Shown here: piece after piece, positions 1 through 6,218 of the stretch
Numbering within the stretch: position 1 is the stretch's first letter
Layout of the letters: each line of letters begins with the position of its first letter
NCBI GenBank assembly: GCA_964415085.1
Contig: CAYPYI010000042.1
Span: 1 to 12,117 of the forward strand
Origin: CAYPYI01 sp964415085
GTDB lineage: Bacteria; Bacillota; Clostridia; Tissierellales; Tissierellaceae
DNA: 12,117 bases
Direction: 5' to 3'
The notes under the pieces: model-generated
The model's database searches: none
What the model saw: the letters and a program-made list of their open reading frames with translations, nothing else
What the model was told of the DNA's origin: nothing
Program-made: the position numbers and the translations under genes

Positions 1-927
1 CAAGATAAAAAAGATATTGGTTATAAATCTAAAAATAACAATCTTATGCATGCATGTGGTCATGATGGTCATACAGCATCTTTACTTGGAGCTTGTAGGA
101 TATTAAAAGAAAATGAATCGAAAATAGATGGTCAGGTAAAGGTAATATTTCAACAAGCAGAAGAAATAGGACAAGGAGCTAGAAAATTTAGTCAAGAAGG
201 ATATTTAGATAGAATATCATCAGCATTTGCTATACATTTTGCTTCTAATGTTCCTGTTGGCAAAATTGCAGTTAGACCTGGACCTGTAATGGCAGCATGT
301 GATTACTTTAAAGCAACTTTTAAGGGTAAAAGTGGACATGTAAGTAAACCACATAAATGTGTTGATGCTTTATATATGGCCTCTAATTCTGTAGTTAATG
401 TTCAGTCAATTGTATCTAGGCATACAGATCCTTTAGACCCAGTATTGATTGGTATAGGTGTATTAAATTCAGGAACAAGATATAATATAATAGCTAACGA
501 AGCTAGACTTGAGGGTACATTTAGAACATTTAATGCAGATACTCGAAATCAAGTTAGAAGTGAGATAGAAGAAATATTTAAATTAACTGCAAAGTTTAAT
601 GGAGGAAGCGTTGATGTAGTGTTTGAGTCTTTTGCTGATGCTGTAATTAATGATAAAAAAGAAGTAGAAAAAGTGGAGAAGTTAGCGAAAAAAGTATTAG
701 GTGAGAATTCCATAATTAGTGATAGAGAAAAATCTTTAGGAGCCGATGATTTTGCGGAATTTTCGAAATTTGCACCAAGCGTATATGTTCATGTAGGATC
801 TGGTAATATCTCGAAACCAAATACTTTGGTTGAGCACCATCATGAATTATTTGATTTAGATGATGAAGCACTAATTATAGCTACAAATTTATACGTAGCC
901 TATGCTCTTAATGAATTTGATAATTAA
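1..927 (+). CDS. M20 family amidohydrolase, 3' part (5' end outside window)
   Basis: The frame is open from base 1 and gives 308 codons. Family members are usually about 390 residues, so roughly 80 N-terminal residues lie outside the window; the ATG at 46 is internal. The family hydrolyses N-acyl amino acids or related amides in the cytosol with a two-metal centre. Visible signatures are MHACGHDGHTA (metal-binding His and Asp), QQAEEIGQGA (catalytic and metal-binding Glu pair), GKSGH in the lid or dimerisation region, SLGADDFAEF, and a C-terminal EHHHELFDLDDEAL with the last metal-ligand His. All expected catalytic blocks are present, so it looks functional. The acyl substrate (hippurate, N-acetyl amino acid, indole-acetyl conjugate or other) cannot be read from the sequence. 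The gene ends just before an independent promoter, so asnA downstream is a separate unit. The family call is very sure and the substrate is unknown. Confidence 0.93.
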   Translation, partial: QDKKDIGYKSKNNNLMHACGHDGHTASLLGACRILKENESKIDGQVKVIFQQAEEIGQGARKFSQEGYLDRISSAFAIHFASNVPVGKIAVRPGPVMAACDYFKATFKGKSGHVSKPHKCVDALYMASNSVVNVQSIVSRHTDPLDPVLIGIGVLNSGTRYNIIANEARLEGTFRTFNADTRNQVRSEIEEIFKLTAKFNGGSVDVVFESFADAVINDKKEVEKVEKLAKKVLGENSIISDREKSLGADDFAEFSKFAPSVYVHVGSGNISKPNTLVEHHHELFDLDDEALIIATNLYVAYALNEFDN

Positions 928-929
928 AC

Positions 930-958
930 TTGACATTATTATTGATAGCATATATAAT
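930..958 (+). promoter_or_regulatory. asnA promoter, consensus sigma-A
   Basis: TTGACA at 930-935 and TATAAT at 953-958 are separated by 17 bp, a perfect housekeeping promoter. It starts 3 bp after the amidohydrolase stop codon. Initiation near 965 would give a T-box leader of about 270 nt before asnA. Confidence 0.9.
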
Positions 959-972
959 TTTATATCATAGTA

Positions 973-1216
973 AAGCGATGAAGGAAAGAGTAGTTTAATG
1001 GATTATTTAAAGAGAGCCAATATCTGGTGAAAATTTGGCAATAGGAAATTAAATGAAGAACATTCCTAAGCACCTAGTTGAATTAATAGTAGGCTAAGGC
1101 GGGTACAGTCCGATATAATCTGTTGACTATCGATTTTAAAATCTGTAGTTATTAAGAAAACTATAAGGTGGTACCGCTTATTTGAGCCCTTTTATCGAAA
1201 GATAAAAGGGCTTTTT
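973..1216 (+). promoter_or_regulatory. T-box riboswitch, asparagine-specific (AAC specifier)
   Basis: This leader senses uncharged tRNA-Asn and permits read-through into asnA. Stem I can be folded by eye: AGGAA 982-986 pairs with TTCCT 1063-1067, and TTTAAT 994-999 with ATTAAA 1048-1053. Between them lies an internal loop with AGTAG on one side and the specifier region on the other. The apical stem GCCAA 1016-1020 / TTGGC 1035-1039 encloses a GGTG loop. In the specifier loop the triplet AAC is at 1059-1061, followed by A, which matches an asparagine gene downstream. The conserved T-box AAGGTGGTACCGC is at 1165-1177 and contains the TGGT bulge that pairs with the tRNA acceptor end. A terminator follows. 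Architecture, specifier and target gene agree. Confidence 0.95.
1185..1216 (+). terminator. T-box leader terminator
   Basis: AGCCCTTTTATC (1185-1196) and GATAAAAGGGCT (1201-1212) form a perfect 12-bp stem closed by a GAAA tetraloop, followed by a U-run. It is the off-state hairpin of the asparagine T-box and competes with the antiterminator that includes the T-box at 1165-1177. Confidence 0.95.
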
Positions 1217-1236
1217 ATATTGAAAGGAGAGTTAAA

Positions 1237-2220
1237 ATGAAAAAGAAAATTACTATAAGACAAACTCAAGAAGGAATAAAGTTTATTAAAGACACTTTTG
1301 AGAGGAAATTAGCTGAAAATTTAAATTTAATAAGAGTATCAGCGCCATTATTTGTTACAAAGGAAAGTGGACTTAATGATAACTTAACAGGTGTTGAGAA
1401 ACCAGTTAGCTTTAAGCTTGGTAAATATGATATAGATATGGAAATAGTGCAATCTTTAGCAAAATGGAAAAGAATGGCACTTAAAAAATATAAATTTGAA
1501 GTAGGAGAAGGTATATATACCGATATGAATGCTATAAGGCCTGATGAAATACTGGATGAAACACATTCTATATATGTTGATCAATGGGATTGGGAAAAGG
1601 TAATAGATAAGAAAGATAGAAACATGGACTATTTAAAAGATACAGTTAGAAAGATATTTAAGGCTTTCAAAGATACCGAAAAAGAACTTTTAGAATACTT
1701 GCCTGGATGTTTGGATGAGAAATTACCAAATGAAATAACTTTTTTAACAAGTCAGGAATTAGAAGATATGTATCCTAATTTAAGTAGTGAAGACAGAGAA
1801 AATGCTGCATGTAAGAAATATAAGGCTATATTTGTAAGCCATATAGGTCATAAATTAAATTCTGGAAAACCACATGATTTTAGATCTCCTGATTATGATG
1901 ATTGGAATTTAAATGGAGATATTATATTTTGGAATGAAACTTTAAATGCATCTTTAGAACTATCTAGTATGGCTATTAGAGTAGATAAAGATTCCTTACT
2001 AAACCAGTTAAATTTAACAGAATCTAATGATAGATTAAAGTTAGATTATCATAAAAAACTTATTAGGGGAGAGCTTCCGTTTACTATTGGTGGCGGTATT
2101 GGTCAATCTAGAATATGTATGTTTTTTCTTGAGAAGAAACATATAGGAGAGGTTCAAGCATCAATATGGCCAAAAGAAGTTATTGAAGACTGTGAGGATG
2201 AAGGAATATTCTTATTATAA
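1237..2220 (+). CDS. asnA: Aspartate--ammonia ligase (asparagine synthetase A)
   Basis: AsnA makes asparagine from aspartate, ammonia and ATP in the cytosol; its fold is related to class II aminoacyl-tRNA synthetases. The 327 residues match the usual family length of about 330. Recognisable blocks are APLFVTKESGLNDNLTGVEKPVSF-type sequence at residues 37-60, the IYVDQWDWEK block, and the C-terminal nucleotide-binding motif GGGIGQSRICMFFLEKKHIGEVQ before SIWPKEV. The ATG at 1237 has GGAGAG a few bases upstream and follows directly after the leader terminator. Control by an asparagine T-box gives independent support for the identity. It is a single-gene unit closed by the terminator at 2219-2252 and converges on folT. 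Confidence 0.98.
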   Translation: MKKKITIRQTQEGIKFIKDTFERKLAENLNLIRVSAPLFVTKESGLNDNLTGVEKPVSFKLGKYDIDMEIVQSLAKWKRMALKKYKFEVGEGIYTDMNAIRPDEILDETHSIYVDQWDWEKVIDKKDRNMDYLKDTVRKIFKAFKDTEKELLEYLPGCLDEKLPNEITFLTSQELEDMYPNLSSEDRENAACKKYKAIFVSHIGHKLNSGKPHDFRSPDYDDWNLNGDIIFWNETLNASLELSSMAIRVDKDSLLNQLNLTESNDRLKLDYHKKLIRGELPFTIGGGIGQSRICMFFLEKKHIGEVQASIWPKEVIEDCEDEGIFLL

Positions 2221-2252
2221 AAAAAGCTAATTTGAAAATTCAAATTAGCTTT
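2219..2252. terminator. Bidirectional terminator between asnA and folT
   Basis: AAAGCTAATTTG (2223-2234) and CAAATTAGCTTT (2241-2252) form a 12-bp stem beginning within the asnA stop region. The seven A residues at 2219-2225 supply a U-tract for leftward transcripts. On the rightward side the U-tract is short, so termination should be stronger for folT than for asnA. Confidence 0.8.
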
Positions 2253-2256
2253 AAAT

Positions 2257-2784
2257 CTATAATTCTCTAAAATTAACTTGTTTTGTTGTTACATCTAAAA
2301 GTACTTTTGATAAATAAGCATATACTGGTGCAGACAGAGCTTGTTTTTTAGCAGCTAAAATCATTTTTGGAACAAATGTCCCAGGAAGAAATAATTTATC
2401 TACAAAATATGGTGCAATAAATACTGAAGTTATAAATTGACCTACTAGGATTCCTATCAATAACTTCCATAGTGAAAATTTAGGATATTTATCTCCTAAA
2501 GCTGCTACAACAACTACAGGTATAAGTCCAGTTAGTCCAGATGTTATACCAAATATAATATTGTATGTACCAGTTGATGAAGGTCTTACAATAAAACCTA
2601 TAAAGTCAGCCAGTAATCCCACTATAAAACCCATACCAGGTCCTAAAGCAAAGCCTGATAATATAATTGGAAATCCTCCAAAACTTATTATACCAATTCT
2701 TAAACTATTGATTACCACACTTAAAGCTATAAATATAGCTGCGTAAGTAATCGTTCTTGTTGAAAATTTACTTTTTTTAGACAT
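2257..2784 (-). CDS. folT: Folate-family ECF transporter S component
   Basis: A 175-residue hydrophobic protein with about five to six membrane spans, typical in length for an ECF S component. After a short basic N-terminus, TITYAAIFIALSVVINSLRI forms the first span. The block GGFPIILSGFALGPGMGFIVGLLADFIGFIV follows, characteristic of the FolT family. FolT captures folate outside and delivers it through a shared energising module (EcfA, EcfA', EcfT), none of which is encoded here, so it is probably a group II system using a module elsewhere. The ATG at 2784 has GGGG about 8 bases upstream, followed by a T-run. A THF riboswitch in the leader independently supports folate as the substrate. It is a monocistronic unit ending at the shared terminator with asnA. 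Without the riboswitch the exact vitamin would be less certain. Confidence 0.93.
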   Translation of the reverse strand: MSKKSKFSTRTITYAAIFIALSVVINSLRIGIISFGGFPIILSGFALGPGMGFIVGLLADFIGFIVRPSSTGTYNIIFGITSGLTGLIPVVVVAALGDKYPKFSLWKLLIGILVGQFITSVFIAPYFVDKLFLPGTFVPKMILAAKKQALSAPVYAYLSKVLLDVTTKQVNFREL

Positions 2785-2790
2785 AAAAAA

Positions 2791-2841
2791 ACCCCTTTCT
2801 AACAGTCTGCAATGTAAGAAAGAGTGTTACTCTTACAGCAG
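2791..2841 (-). promoter_or_regulatory. THF riboswitch expression platform over the folT ribosome binding site
   Basis: Two mutually exclusive pairings are visible on the minus strand. One is a hairpin, CTGC plus TGTAAGA (2841-2831) against TCTTACA plus GCAG (2819-2807). The other is CTTTCTTAC (2822-2814) with GTTAGAAAG (2803-2795), 8 of 9 bp, which covers the purine-rich Shine-Dalgarno AGAAAGGGG. No hairpin followed by a clear U-tract other than the TTTTTTT before the start codon is seen. Translational control is therefore favoured, but attenuation is not excluded. Confidence 0.55.
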
Positions 2842-2849
2842 TGAACGCA

Positions 2850-2918
2850 ATAGTAAGTCGCAGCTAAAGCCTTCGTCTTTTGACAACGTTCCATCCAAAA
2901 GCACTTAACGCTTACTAT
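2850..2918 (-). promoter_or_regulatory. Tetrahydrofolate riboswitch aptamer
   Basis: Read on the minus strand, the P1 stem is ATAGTAAG (2918-2911) paired with CTTACTAT (2857-2850), 8 bp. Within it are blocks I recognise from the folT-associated THF aptamer: GCGTTAAGTG near the 5' end, GGATGGAACGTTGTC, GACGAAGGC and GCTGCGACTTACT near the 3' end. THF binding to such leaders lowers folT expression in Firmicutes. The placement directly upstream of a FolT-type S component agrees. The match is by eye and no covariance model was run. Confidence 0.9.
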
Positions 2919-2950
2919 TTACCCTGTTAATATATTTATTTTATGAATGT

Positions 2951-2979
2951 ATTGTAGCATGAAAAAAAAAATAATACAA
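2951..2979 (-). promoter_or_regulatory. Probable folT promoter
   Basis: On the minus strand, TTGTAT (2979-2974) and TACAAT (2956-2951) are separated by 17 bp, with TG one base before the -10 box (extended -10). Predicted initiation near 2944 gives a leader of about 160 nt that contains the whole THF aptamer. The -35 box lies inside the terminator hairpin of the upstream gene and the spacer is that terminator's T-run. Confidence 0.6.
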
Positions 2980-3001
2980 GATTATAATCTTGTATTATTT
3001 T
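2962..3001 (-). terminator. Intrinsic terminator of the YusW-like gene
   Basis: AATACAAGATTA (2973-2984) followed directly by TAATCTTGTATT (2985-2996) is a perfect palindrome, extendable outward with AAAT/ATTT. On the minus strand it is followed by nine T residues (2970-2962). It begins just after the stop codon of the leftward gene. Confidence 0.92.
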
Positions 3002-3005
3002 ATAA

Positions 3006-3548
3006 TTATTGAATTATTTTAATTTTATTTACTGTTCCATCATTATATTCAACTTCAACTTTTAATTCTGAAAATTCTTCATTTATATTTAATACTTCTA
3101 AAATTTTATCCACAACTTCACTTTCTGGATTATTATAATTTATTGTTAAAAAGTTATCTTCAATATAAGTTTTTGCTTTTTCCCCTGTTAAATAATTTTT
3201 ATTAATTTCATCATCAACTTTAGCTTCTATCATGTTCGATTTTACTTCATATTCAATATCGATATCATTATCCTTATTAGGAAAATCAATTTCAATATCA
3301 AGTTCTTTAATTTCTCCTTGAGTTATAACCTGTTCTGGATTATTATTTGTGTTCTCATTTGGTTTAGAGTTATCAATAGGTTTATTTGGATCTTTTCCAT
3401 TGTTATCTTCTGGGTTTACAATTTCACCATTTCCATTTTCTGGGTTATTAATAGGTGGTGTATTATTTCTTTTAGATAAAGAGTAAATTGCTACTGCTAA
3501 AAGAATAATTAAAACTATAATAATTATATTTTTTGTGTTCTTATTCAT
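3006..3548 (-). CDS. Membrane-anchored YusW-like domain protein
   Basis: The ATG at 3548 is preceded by GGAGGG at ideal spacing. An upstream in-frame ATG at 3578 would add ten residues but has no such site, so 3548 is chosen (180 aa). Residues 6-26 form a single hydrophobic segment (IIIIVLIILLAVAIYSL) followed by SKR, which fits an uncleaved N-terminal anchor facing outward. Residues 28-75 are an Asn/Pro/Gly-rich linker. Residues 78-180 are an acidic alpha/beta domain with ELDIEIDFPNKDNDIDIEYE, a central helix region and a final LKVEVEYNDGTVNKIKI strand pair. This resembles the YusW-like family, of unknown function. There is no lipobox. The gene is transcribed alone between a strong terminator and a divergent promoter region. 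The domain assignment is moderate and the topology is good. Confidence 0.8.
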   Translation of the reverse strand: MNKNTKNIIIIVLIILLAVAIYSLSKRNNTPPINNPENGNGEIVNPEDNNGKDPNKPIDNSKPNENTNNNPEQVITQGEIKELDIEIDFPNKDNDIDIEYEVKSNMIEAKVDDEINKNYLTGEKAKTYIEDNFLTINYNNPESEVVDKILEVLNINEEFSELKVEVEYNDGTVNKIKIIQ

Positions 3549-3598
3549 ATTTATCCCTCCTAATATATCTATACCCACTTATAAAAAAATAAATAATC

Positions 3599-3627
3599 TT
3601 GCAAATTAAACTACAAGTTGGTAGAAT
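3599..3627 (+). promoter_or_regulatory. Promoter of the TSCPD gene
   Basis: TTGCAA (3599-3604) and TAGAAT (3622-3627) are spaced by 17 bp, about 35 bp before the start codon. TTGCAA is its own reverse complement, so it could also serve as the -35 box of the divergent leftward gene, with CTTATA at 3578-3583 read as TATAAG. That leftward spacing is only 15 bp, so its use is uncertain. Confidence 0.75.
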
Positions 3628-3662
3628 TATCTACATTGAATAAAGATATTTAGGAGGAAGAA

Positions 3663-3902
3663 ATGATAGAATATATACCAAAAGGTGTTTGTGCAAGAAA
3701 AATTGAATTTAATATTGAAGATGGAAAAGTTAGAGATTTAAGTTTTGTAGGAGGATGTGATGGCAATTTAAAGGCTATTTCTAAACTTCTTGAAGGAATG
3801 GATGTAGAAGATGTTATAAAGACATTAGAAGGAAATACTTGTGGTATGAGAAGTACTTCATGTACAGATCAATTATCAAAGGCTCTTAGAGAAAATATAT
3901 AA
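3663..3902 (+). CDS. Small TSCPD domain protein (TIGR03905-type)
   Basis: A 79-residue protein that starts with MIEYIPKGVCARKIEFNIEDGKV and contains FVGGCDGNLKAISKLLEGM, ending in GNTCGMRSTSCTDQLSKAL. The layout with C10, C32, C60 and C67 and the TSCxDQL ending is that of the short stand-alone TSCPD proteins. The same domain occurs at the C-terminus of some class II ribonucleotide reductases. Four conserved cysteines suggest metal or Fe-S binding, but the biochemical role is not known to me. AGGAGG lies at ideal distance from the ATG. It has its own promoter, and the long gap downstream suggests a monocistronic transcript. The family call is confident; function is open. Confidence 0.92.
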   Translation: MIEYIPKGVCARKIEFNIEDGKVRDLSFVGGCDGNLKAISKLLEGMDVEDVIKTLEGNTCGMRSTSCTDQLSKALRENI

Positions 3903-4220
3903 TTAAAATATAGATAATATGGAAAATTTATTAAAAATATACTAATTATATTATATTTTAGATTAAAATACTTTCATATCTAAATTAGAAATGTAGTTAG
4001 TCATTTAGATAATGAGGTATTATATATAATATATGAACAATACATTATTTATAAATTTTCATATTATCTTTTTTATTATTAATAAATATTCTGTTTAATT
4101 TATATAGGAATTTAAGAATAAATTTACTTATCCATAATACTAATTATTCTTTAAAGTTTTATATTACCTTTTGTGTGGTAATATAAAGTATAGGGTATAC
4201 GAAATGCAAGGAGGGAATTT
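3903..4220 (+). other. AT-rich intergenic region, 318 bp
   Basis: There is no convincing ORF. A weak 7-bp hairpin, TATTTTA/TAAAATA with a 3-base loop (3954-3970), lacks a T-run and is a poor terminator candidate. AT-rich simple sequence follows. The right end has the 11-bp inverted repeat at 4158-4187 and the ribosome binding site AGGAGGG at about 4209-4215. No -35/-10 pair close to consensus was found for the next gene; TATAAA 4182-4187 and TATAGG 4190-4195 are possible -10 boxes. A small RNA could be hidden here but I see no proof. Confidence 0.6.
4158..4187. repeat. Perfect 11-bp inverted repeat, possible operator
   Basis: TTTATATTACC (4158-4168) and GGTAATATAAA (4177-4187) are exact reverse complements around an 8-base spacer. 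The repeat lies 33 bp before the start codon and overlaps the candidate -10 boxes of the CmpB-like gene. There is no T-tail, so a regulator site (or a leader hairpin) is more likely than a terminator. The binding protein is unknown. Confidence 0.6.
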
Positions 4221-4994
4221 ATGGATGTAAAAACTATGTCACAGCTATTTACATACTTTATAGTATATGCCTTTTTAGGATGGATATTAGAAGTAGTATA
4301 TCATTTATTTACGAATAGAAAATTTATAAATAGAGGATTCTTGTTTGGACCAATATGTCCAATTTATGGTTTTGGAGCAGTTATATTAATTGTTTTATTG
4401 GAGCATTTAGGAGACAGTAGTATTGCAATTTTTGTAGGAGGAGCATTTTTTGCATCTGTATTAGAATATATTACAGGATATTTACTTGAAAAACTATTTC
4501 ATCAAAAGTGGTGGGATTATAGTCAAATGAGATATAATTTAAATGGCTATATATCTCTAGGTTTTTCAATAATATGGGGCTTTGTATCATTGTTTCTAGT
4601 TAAGATTTTGCATCCATTTGTTTTAAGTCTACTAAGTAAGATTCCTACAAATATAATGAATGTTTTAGTACCATCAATATTTGTAGTAATAGTTTTAGAT
4701 ACTTTCTATACTGTGATATCTTTAGTAGAGTTTAAAAAGGTACTTGAAGCTTTAAAAGAAGTTAAATATGAATTACATCAAAAATATGATTCTTTAACTA
4801 AATTGGATTTAGAAGAAGCAAGATTAAGAGAAGAAAGAATTAATAAAAGGTTGAGAGAATCTATTGAGCTTAGGTTAAATAATAAGCCAGTAAGATTTAA
4901 AAATACGCATATCAAGTTCTTAAAATCATATCCTAATTTAGCAAATAATGAATGGGTAAAAAGACTTAAAGATTCACTAAGAAAAGGTGAGTAG
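4221..4994 (+). CDS. Putative ABC-transporter type IV membrane protein (CmpB family, PF06541)
   Basis: A 257-residue integral membrane protein. About five hydrophobic segments lie near residues 10-30, 42-62, 67-88, 110-130 and 146-168. A charged, helical cytosolic tail of about 85 residues follows (LEALKEVKYELHQKYDSLTKLDLEEARLREERINKRL), likely coiled coil. Diagnostic blocks of the family are GWILE near 20, RGFLFGPICPIYGFG at 38-52, EYITGYLLEKLFHQKWWDYS at 82-101 and NLNGYISLGFSIIWG at 106-120. The name comes from annotation as an ABC permease, but no ATPase gene is adjacent and the true function is not established. AGGAGGG precedes the ATG. The stop codon is followed after two bases by the TTG start of a membrane protease gene, so the two are co-translated. 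The long charged tail is worth noting against shorter family members. Confidence 0.9.
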   Translation: MDVKTMSQLFTYFIVYAFLGWILEVVYHLFTNRKFINRGFLFGPICPIYGFGAVILIVLLEHLGDSSIAIFVGGAFFASVLEYITGYLLEKLFHQKWWDYSQMRYNLNGYISLGFSIIWGFVSLFLVKILHPFVLSLLSKIPTNIMNVLVPSIFVVIVLDTFYTVISLVEFKKVLEALKEVKYELHQKYDSLTKLDLEEARLREERINKRLRESIELRLNNKPVRFKNTHIKFLKSYPNLANNEWVKRLKDSLRKGE

Positions 4995-4996
4995 GA

Positions 4997-5722
4997 TTGG
5001 AATTATTAATAGTTATTTTGGAAGTAATTTATTATATTTGCATATATTTTAAGAGTAATTTGAATATTTGGAATATATTGGTATTAATAGTTATTATTAA
5101 TTTTACAGCTATTATTGTTTTAAATATATATATCAAAAATACATGCAAAAAAATAAAATATAAAGAAGATATAAACCTAAAACTATTAATAGAAAAAGAA
5201 TTTGGATATGGTGATATACAGTTAAATAAAATTTTTATAATAGAGAATGATTCGTTAGAGATATTTGTAGATATTTGCAATAATATTTATATATGTAAAA
5301 ACTTATTACATTTATTAGATGATAAAATATTAAAAAGTCTAATCATACATGAACTATCACATATAAAATTTAAAGATCTTAGGATATTTTATTTTATTAT
5401 GATAAAAAACTTTTTGAATTTTATTTTTGTAATTATTTTATTTCTTATCAAAATTATAAGTAAAATAGATTTTATAAGATTATTATTTATATATTTTTTG
5501 ATAGTAATAATAAAAAGCGTAATATCAAAAAAGTTATATAGCAAATATGAGAATAGAGCAGATAGATTTGTTATAGAGAAAGGATATAAAGAGGAACTAA
5601 TTAAGGGGATAGACTTTTATCTGGAAACCTATAGGATAGACTATAGCTCTGAGCCAAGTTTAGAATATATGAAGCTAAAAAAAAGAAAAGAGAATTTAAG
5701 AAATTATAAAAAAGACATCTAA
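4997..5722 (+). CDS. Membrane zinc metalloprotease, M48-like
   Basis: 241 residues, very rich in Ile, Leu and Lys. N-terminal hydrophobic segments span about 1-18 and 25-46. The zinc motif HELSH is at 118-122, followed by two hydrophobic segments at about 130-154 and 160-176. ENRAD (185-189) supplies the ExxxD third ligand typical of M48 (HtpX/Ste24) proteases. The EPSLEYMKLKKRKENL sequence near 219-234 resembles the family's C-terminal HPSxxxR block with His replaced by Glu. All three zinc ligands are present, so activity is expected at the membrane; the substrate is unknown. The start is TTG at 4997, with AGGTGA overlapping the end of the upstream gene. A two-base gap argues for translational coupling and a joint role with the CmpB-family protein. 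The stop codon lies inside the terminator stem. Confidence 0.82.
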   Translation: MELLIVILEVIYYICIYFKSNLNIWNILVLIVIINFTAIIVLNIYIKNTCKKIKYKEDINLKLLIEKEFGYGDIQLNKIFIIENDSLEIFVDICNNIYICKNLLHLLDDKILKSLIIHELSHIKFKDLRIFYFIMIKNFLNFIFVIILFLIKIISKIDFIRLLFIYFLIVIIKSVISKKLYSKYENRADRFVIEKGYKEELIKGIDFYLETYRIDYSSEPSLEYMKLKKRKENLRNYKKDI

Positions 5723-5740
5723 AAAATAGATGTCTTTTTT
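5708..5740. terminator. Bidirectional terminator between the M48-like gene and the Rrf2 gene
   Basis: AAAAAAGACATCTA (5708-5721) and TAGATGTCTTTTTT (5727-5740) form a 14-bp stem with a 5-base A loop. The A- and T-rich flanks give a U-tract in both directions. It contains the last codons and the stop of the protease gene and lies 16 bp beyond the stop of the leftward regulator gene. Confidence 0.95.
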
Positions 5741-5756
5741 TACTAAAGATATTAAA

Positions 5757-6170
5757 TTATAATCCTCTTTCAACAATTTTATCAAAAGTGATATCTTGTA
5801 AATCGTTAAGTAAATTATTTTCAACTTCTGATAAATAAGAATGCATAGGGCAAAATTCAGTTGCACGTTTATTACATTCTTCAGGGTTATATAAACATCT
5901 GTTTAAATAGATAGGACCATCAATAGATTCTATAACATCCTTAAGATTTATTTCACTAGGATTTCTATTTAATTGATAACCTCCGTTAACTCCCATAAAG
6001 GATTTAATTAAATCTGCTTTTCTTAGTTTTCTTAATATTTTTAATAAAAACTGAGAAGGTATTTTTTGACTCTCTGATATTGTACTTGCACTTATTATTT
6101 CATCTTTATCAGCTAAAGATAAATGATAAATAACTCTCACGGCATAATCCGCTTCTTTTGTAATATTCAA
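5757..6170 (-). CDS. Rrf2 family transcriptional regulator with IscR-like cysteine cluster
   Basis: 137 residues beginning MNITKEADYAVRVIYHLS, the Rrf2 signature. A winged helix-turn-helix covers roughly 25-67 (ISASTISESQKIPSQFLLKILRKLRKADLI, then the wing GVNGGYQL). The sensor segment has C92-x6-C99-x7-C107-x2-H110, close to the Cys3-His Fe-S ligand set of IscR, so a 2Fe-2S or 4Fe-4S cluster sensing iron-sulfur, oxidative or nitrosative status is likely. The start is TTG at 6170 with AGGAGG (minus strand, 6183-6178) seven bases upstream; the first in-frame ATG would delete the DNA-binding domain. No isc/suf, cys or NO-detoxification gene is adjacent, so its targets lie elsewhere apart from probable autoregulation. 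The family call is very sure; the ligand is inferred. Confidence 0.95.
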   Translation of the reverse strand: MNITKEADYAVRVIYHLSLADKDEIISASTISESQKIPSQFLLKILRKLRKADLIKSFMGVNGGYQLNRNPSEINLKDVIESIDGPIYLNRCLYNPEECNKRATEFCPMHSYLSEVENNLLNDLQDITFDKIVERGL

Positions 6171-6188
6171 GCTAGTTCCTCCTCTTCA

Positions 6189-6216
6189 AATAATATGTAC
6201 TACTGCATATACTATT
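6189..6216. promoter_or_regulatory. Imperfect palindrome at the Rrf2 transcription start, possible autoregulatory operator
   Basis: AATAATATGTA (6189-6199) and CATATACTATT (6206-6216) are inverted with 8 of 11 positions matching around a 6-base centre. The site overlaps the predicted +1 region of the Rrf2 gene, a usual place for autorepression. A separate exact 12-bp palindrome GTAATATATTAC lies at 6257-6268, just upstream of the -35 box. Both are AT-rich, so chance occurrence is possible. Confidence 0.4.
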
Positions 6217-6218
6217 AT

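Noticed and set aside
46..48. ATG as start of the amidohydrolase
   Set aside because: It falls within the conserved MHACGHDGHTA motif and the frame is open to base 1, so the gene begins outside the window.
2561..2746. Rightward ORF of 61 codons inside folT
   Set aside because: It is antisense to a strongly supported gene and has repetitive Pro/Ile/Lys composition and no family features.
3954..3970. TATTTTA/TAAAATA hairpin as terminator of the TSCPD gene
   Set aside because: Short AT-only stem without a T-run, so no more than a chance palindrome.
3903..4220. Possible small RNA or CRISPR-like repeats in the long gap
   Set aside because: There are no regularly spaced repeats, no clear promoter-terminator pair and no recognisable RNA motif.
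5032..5280. Leftward ORF of 82 codons antisense to the M48-like gene
   Set aside because: Low-complexity Ile/Phe/Ser composition, and opposite a gene with intact zinc motifs.
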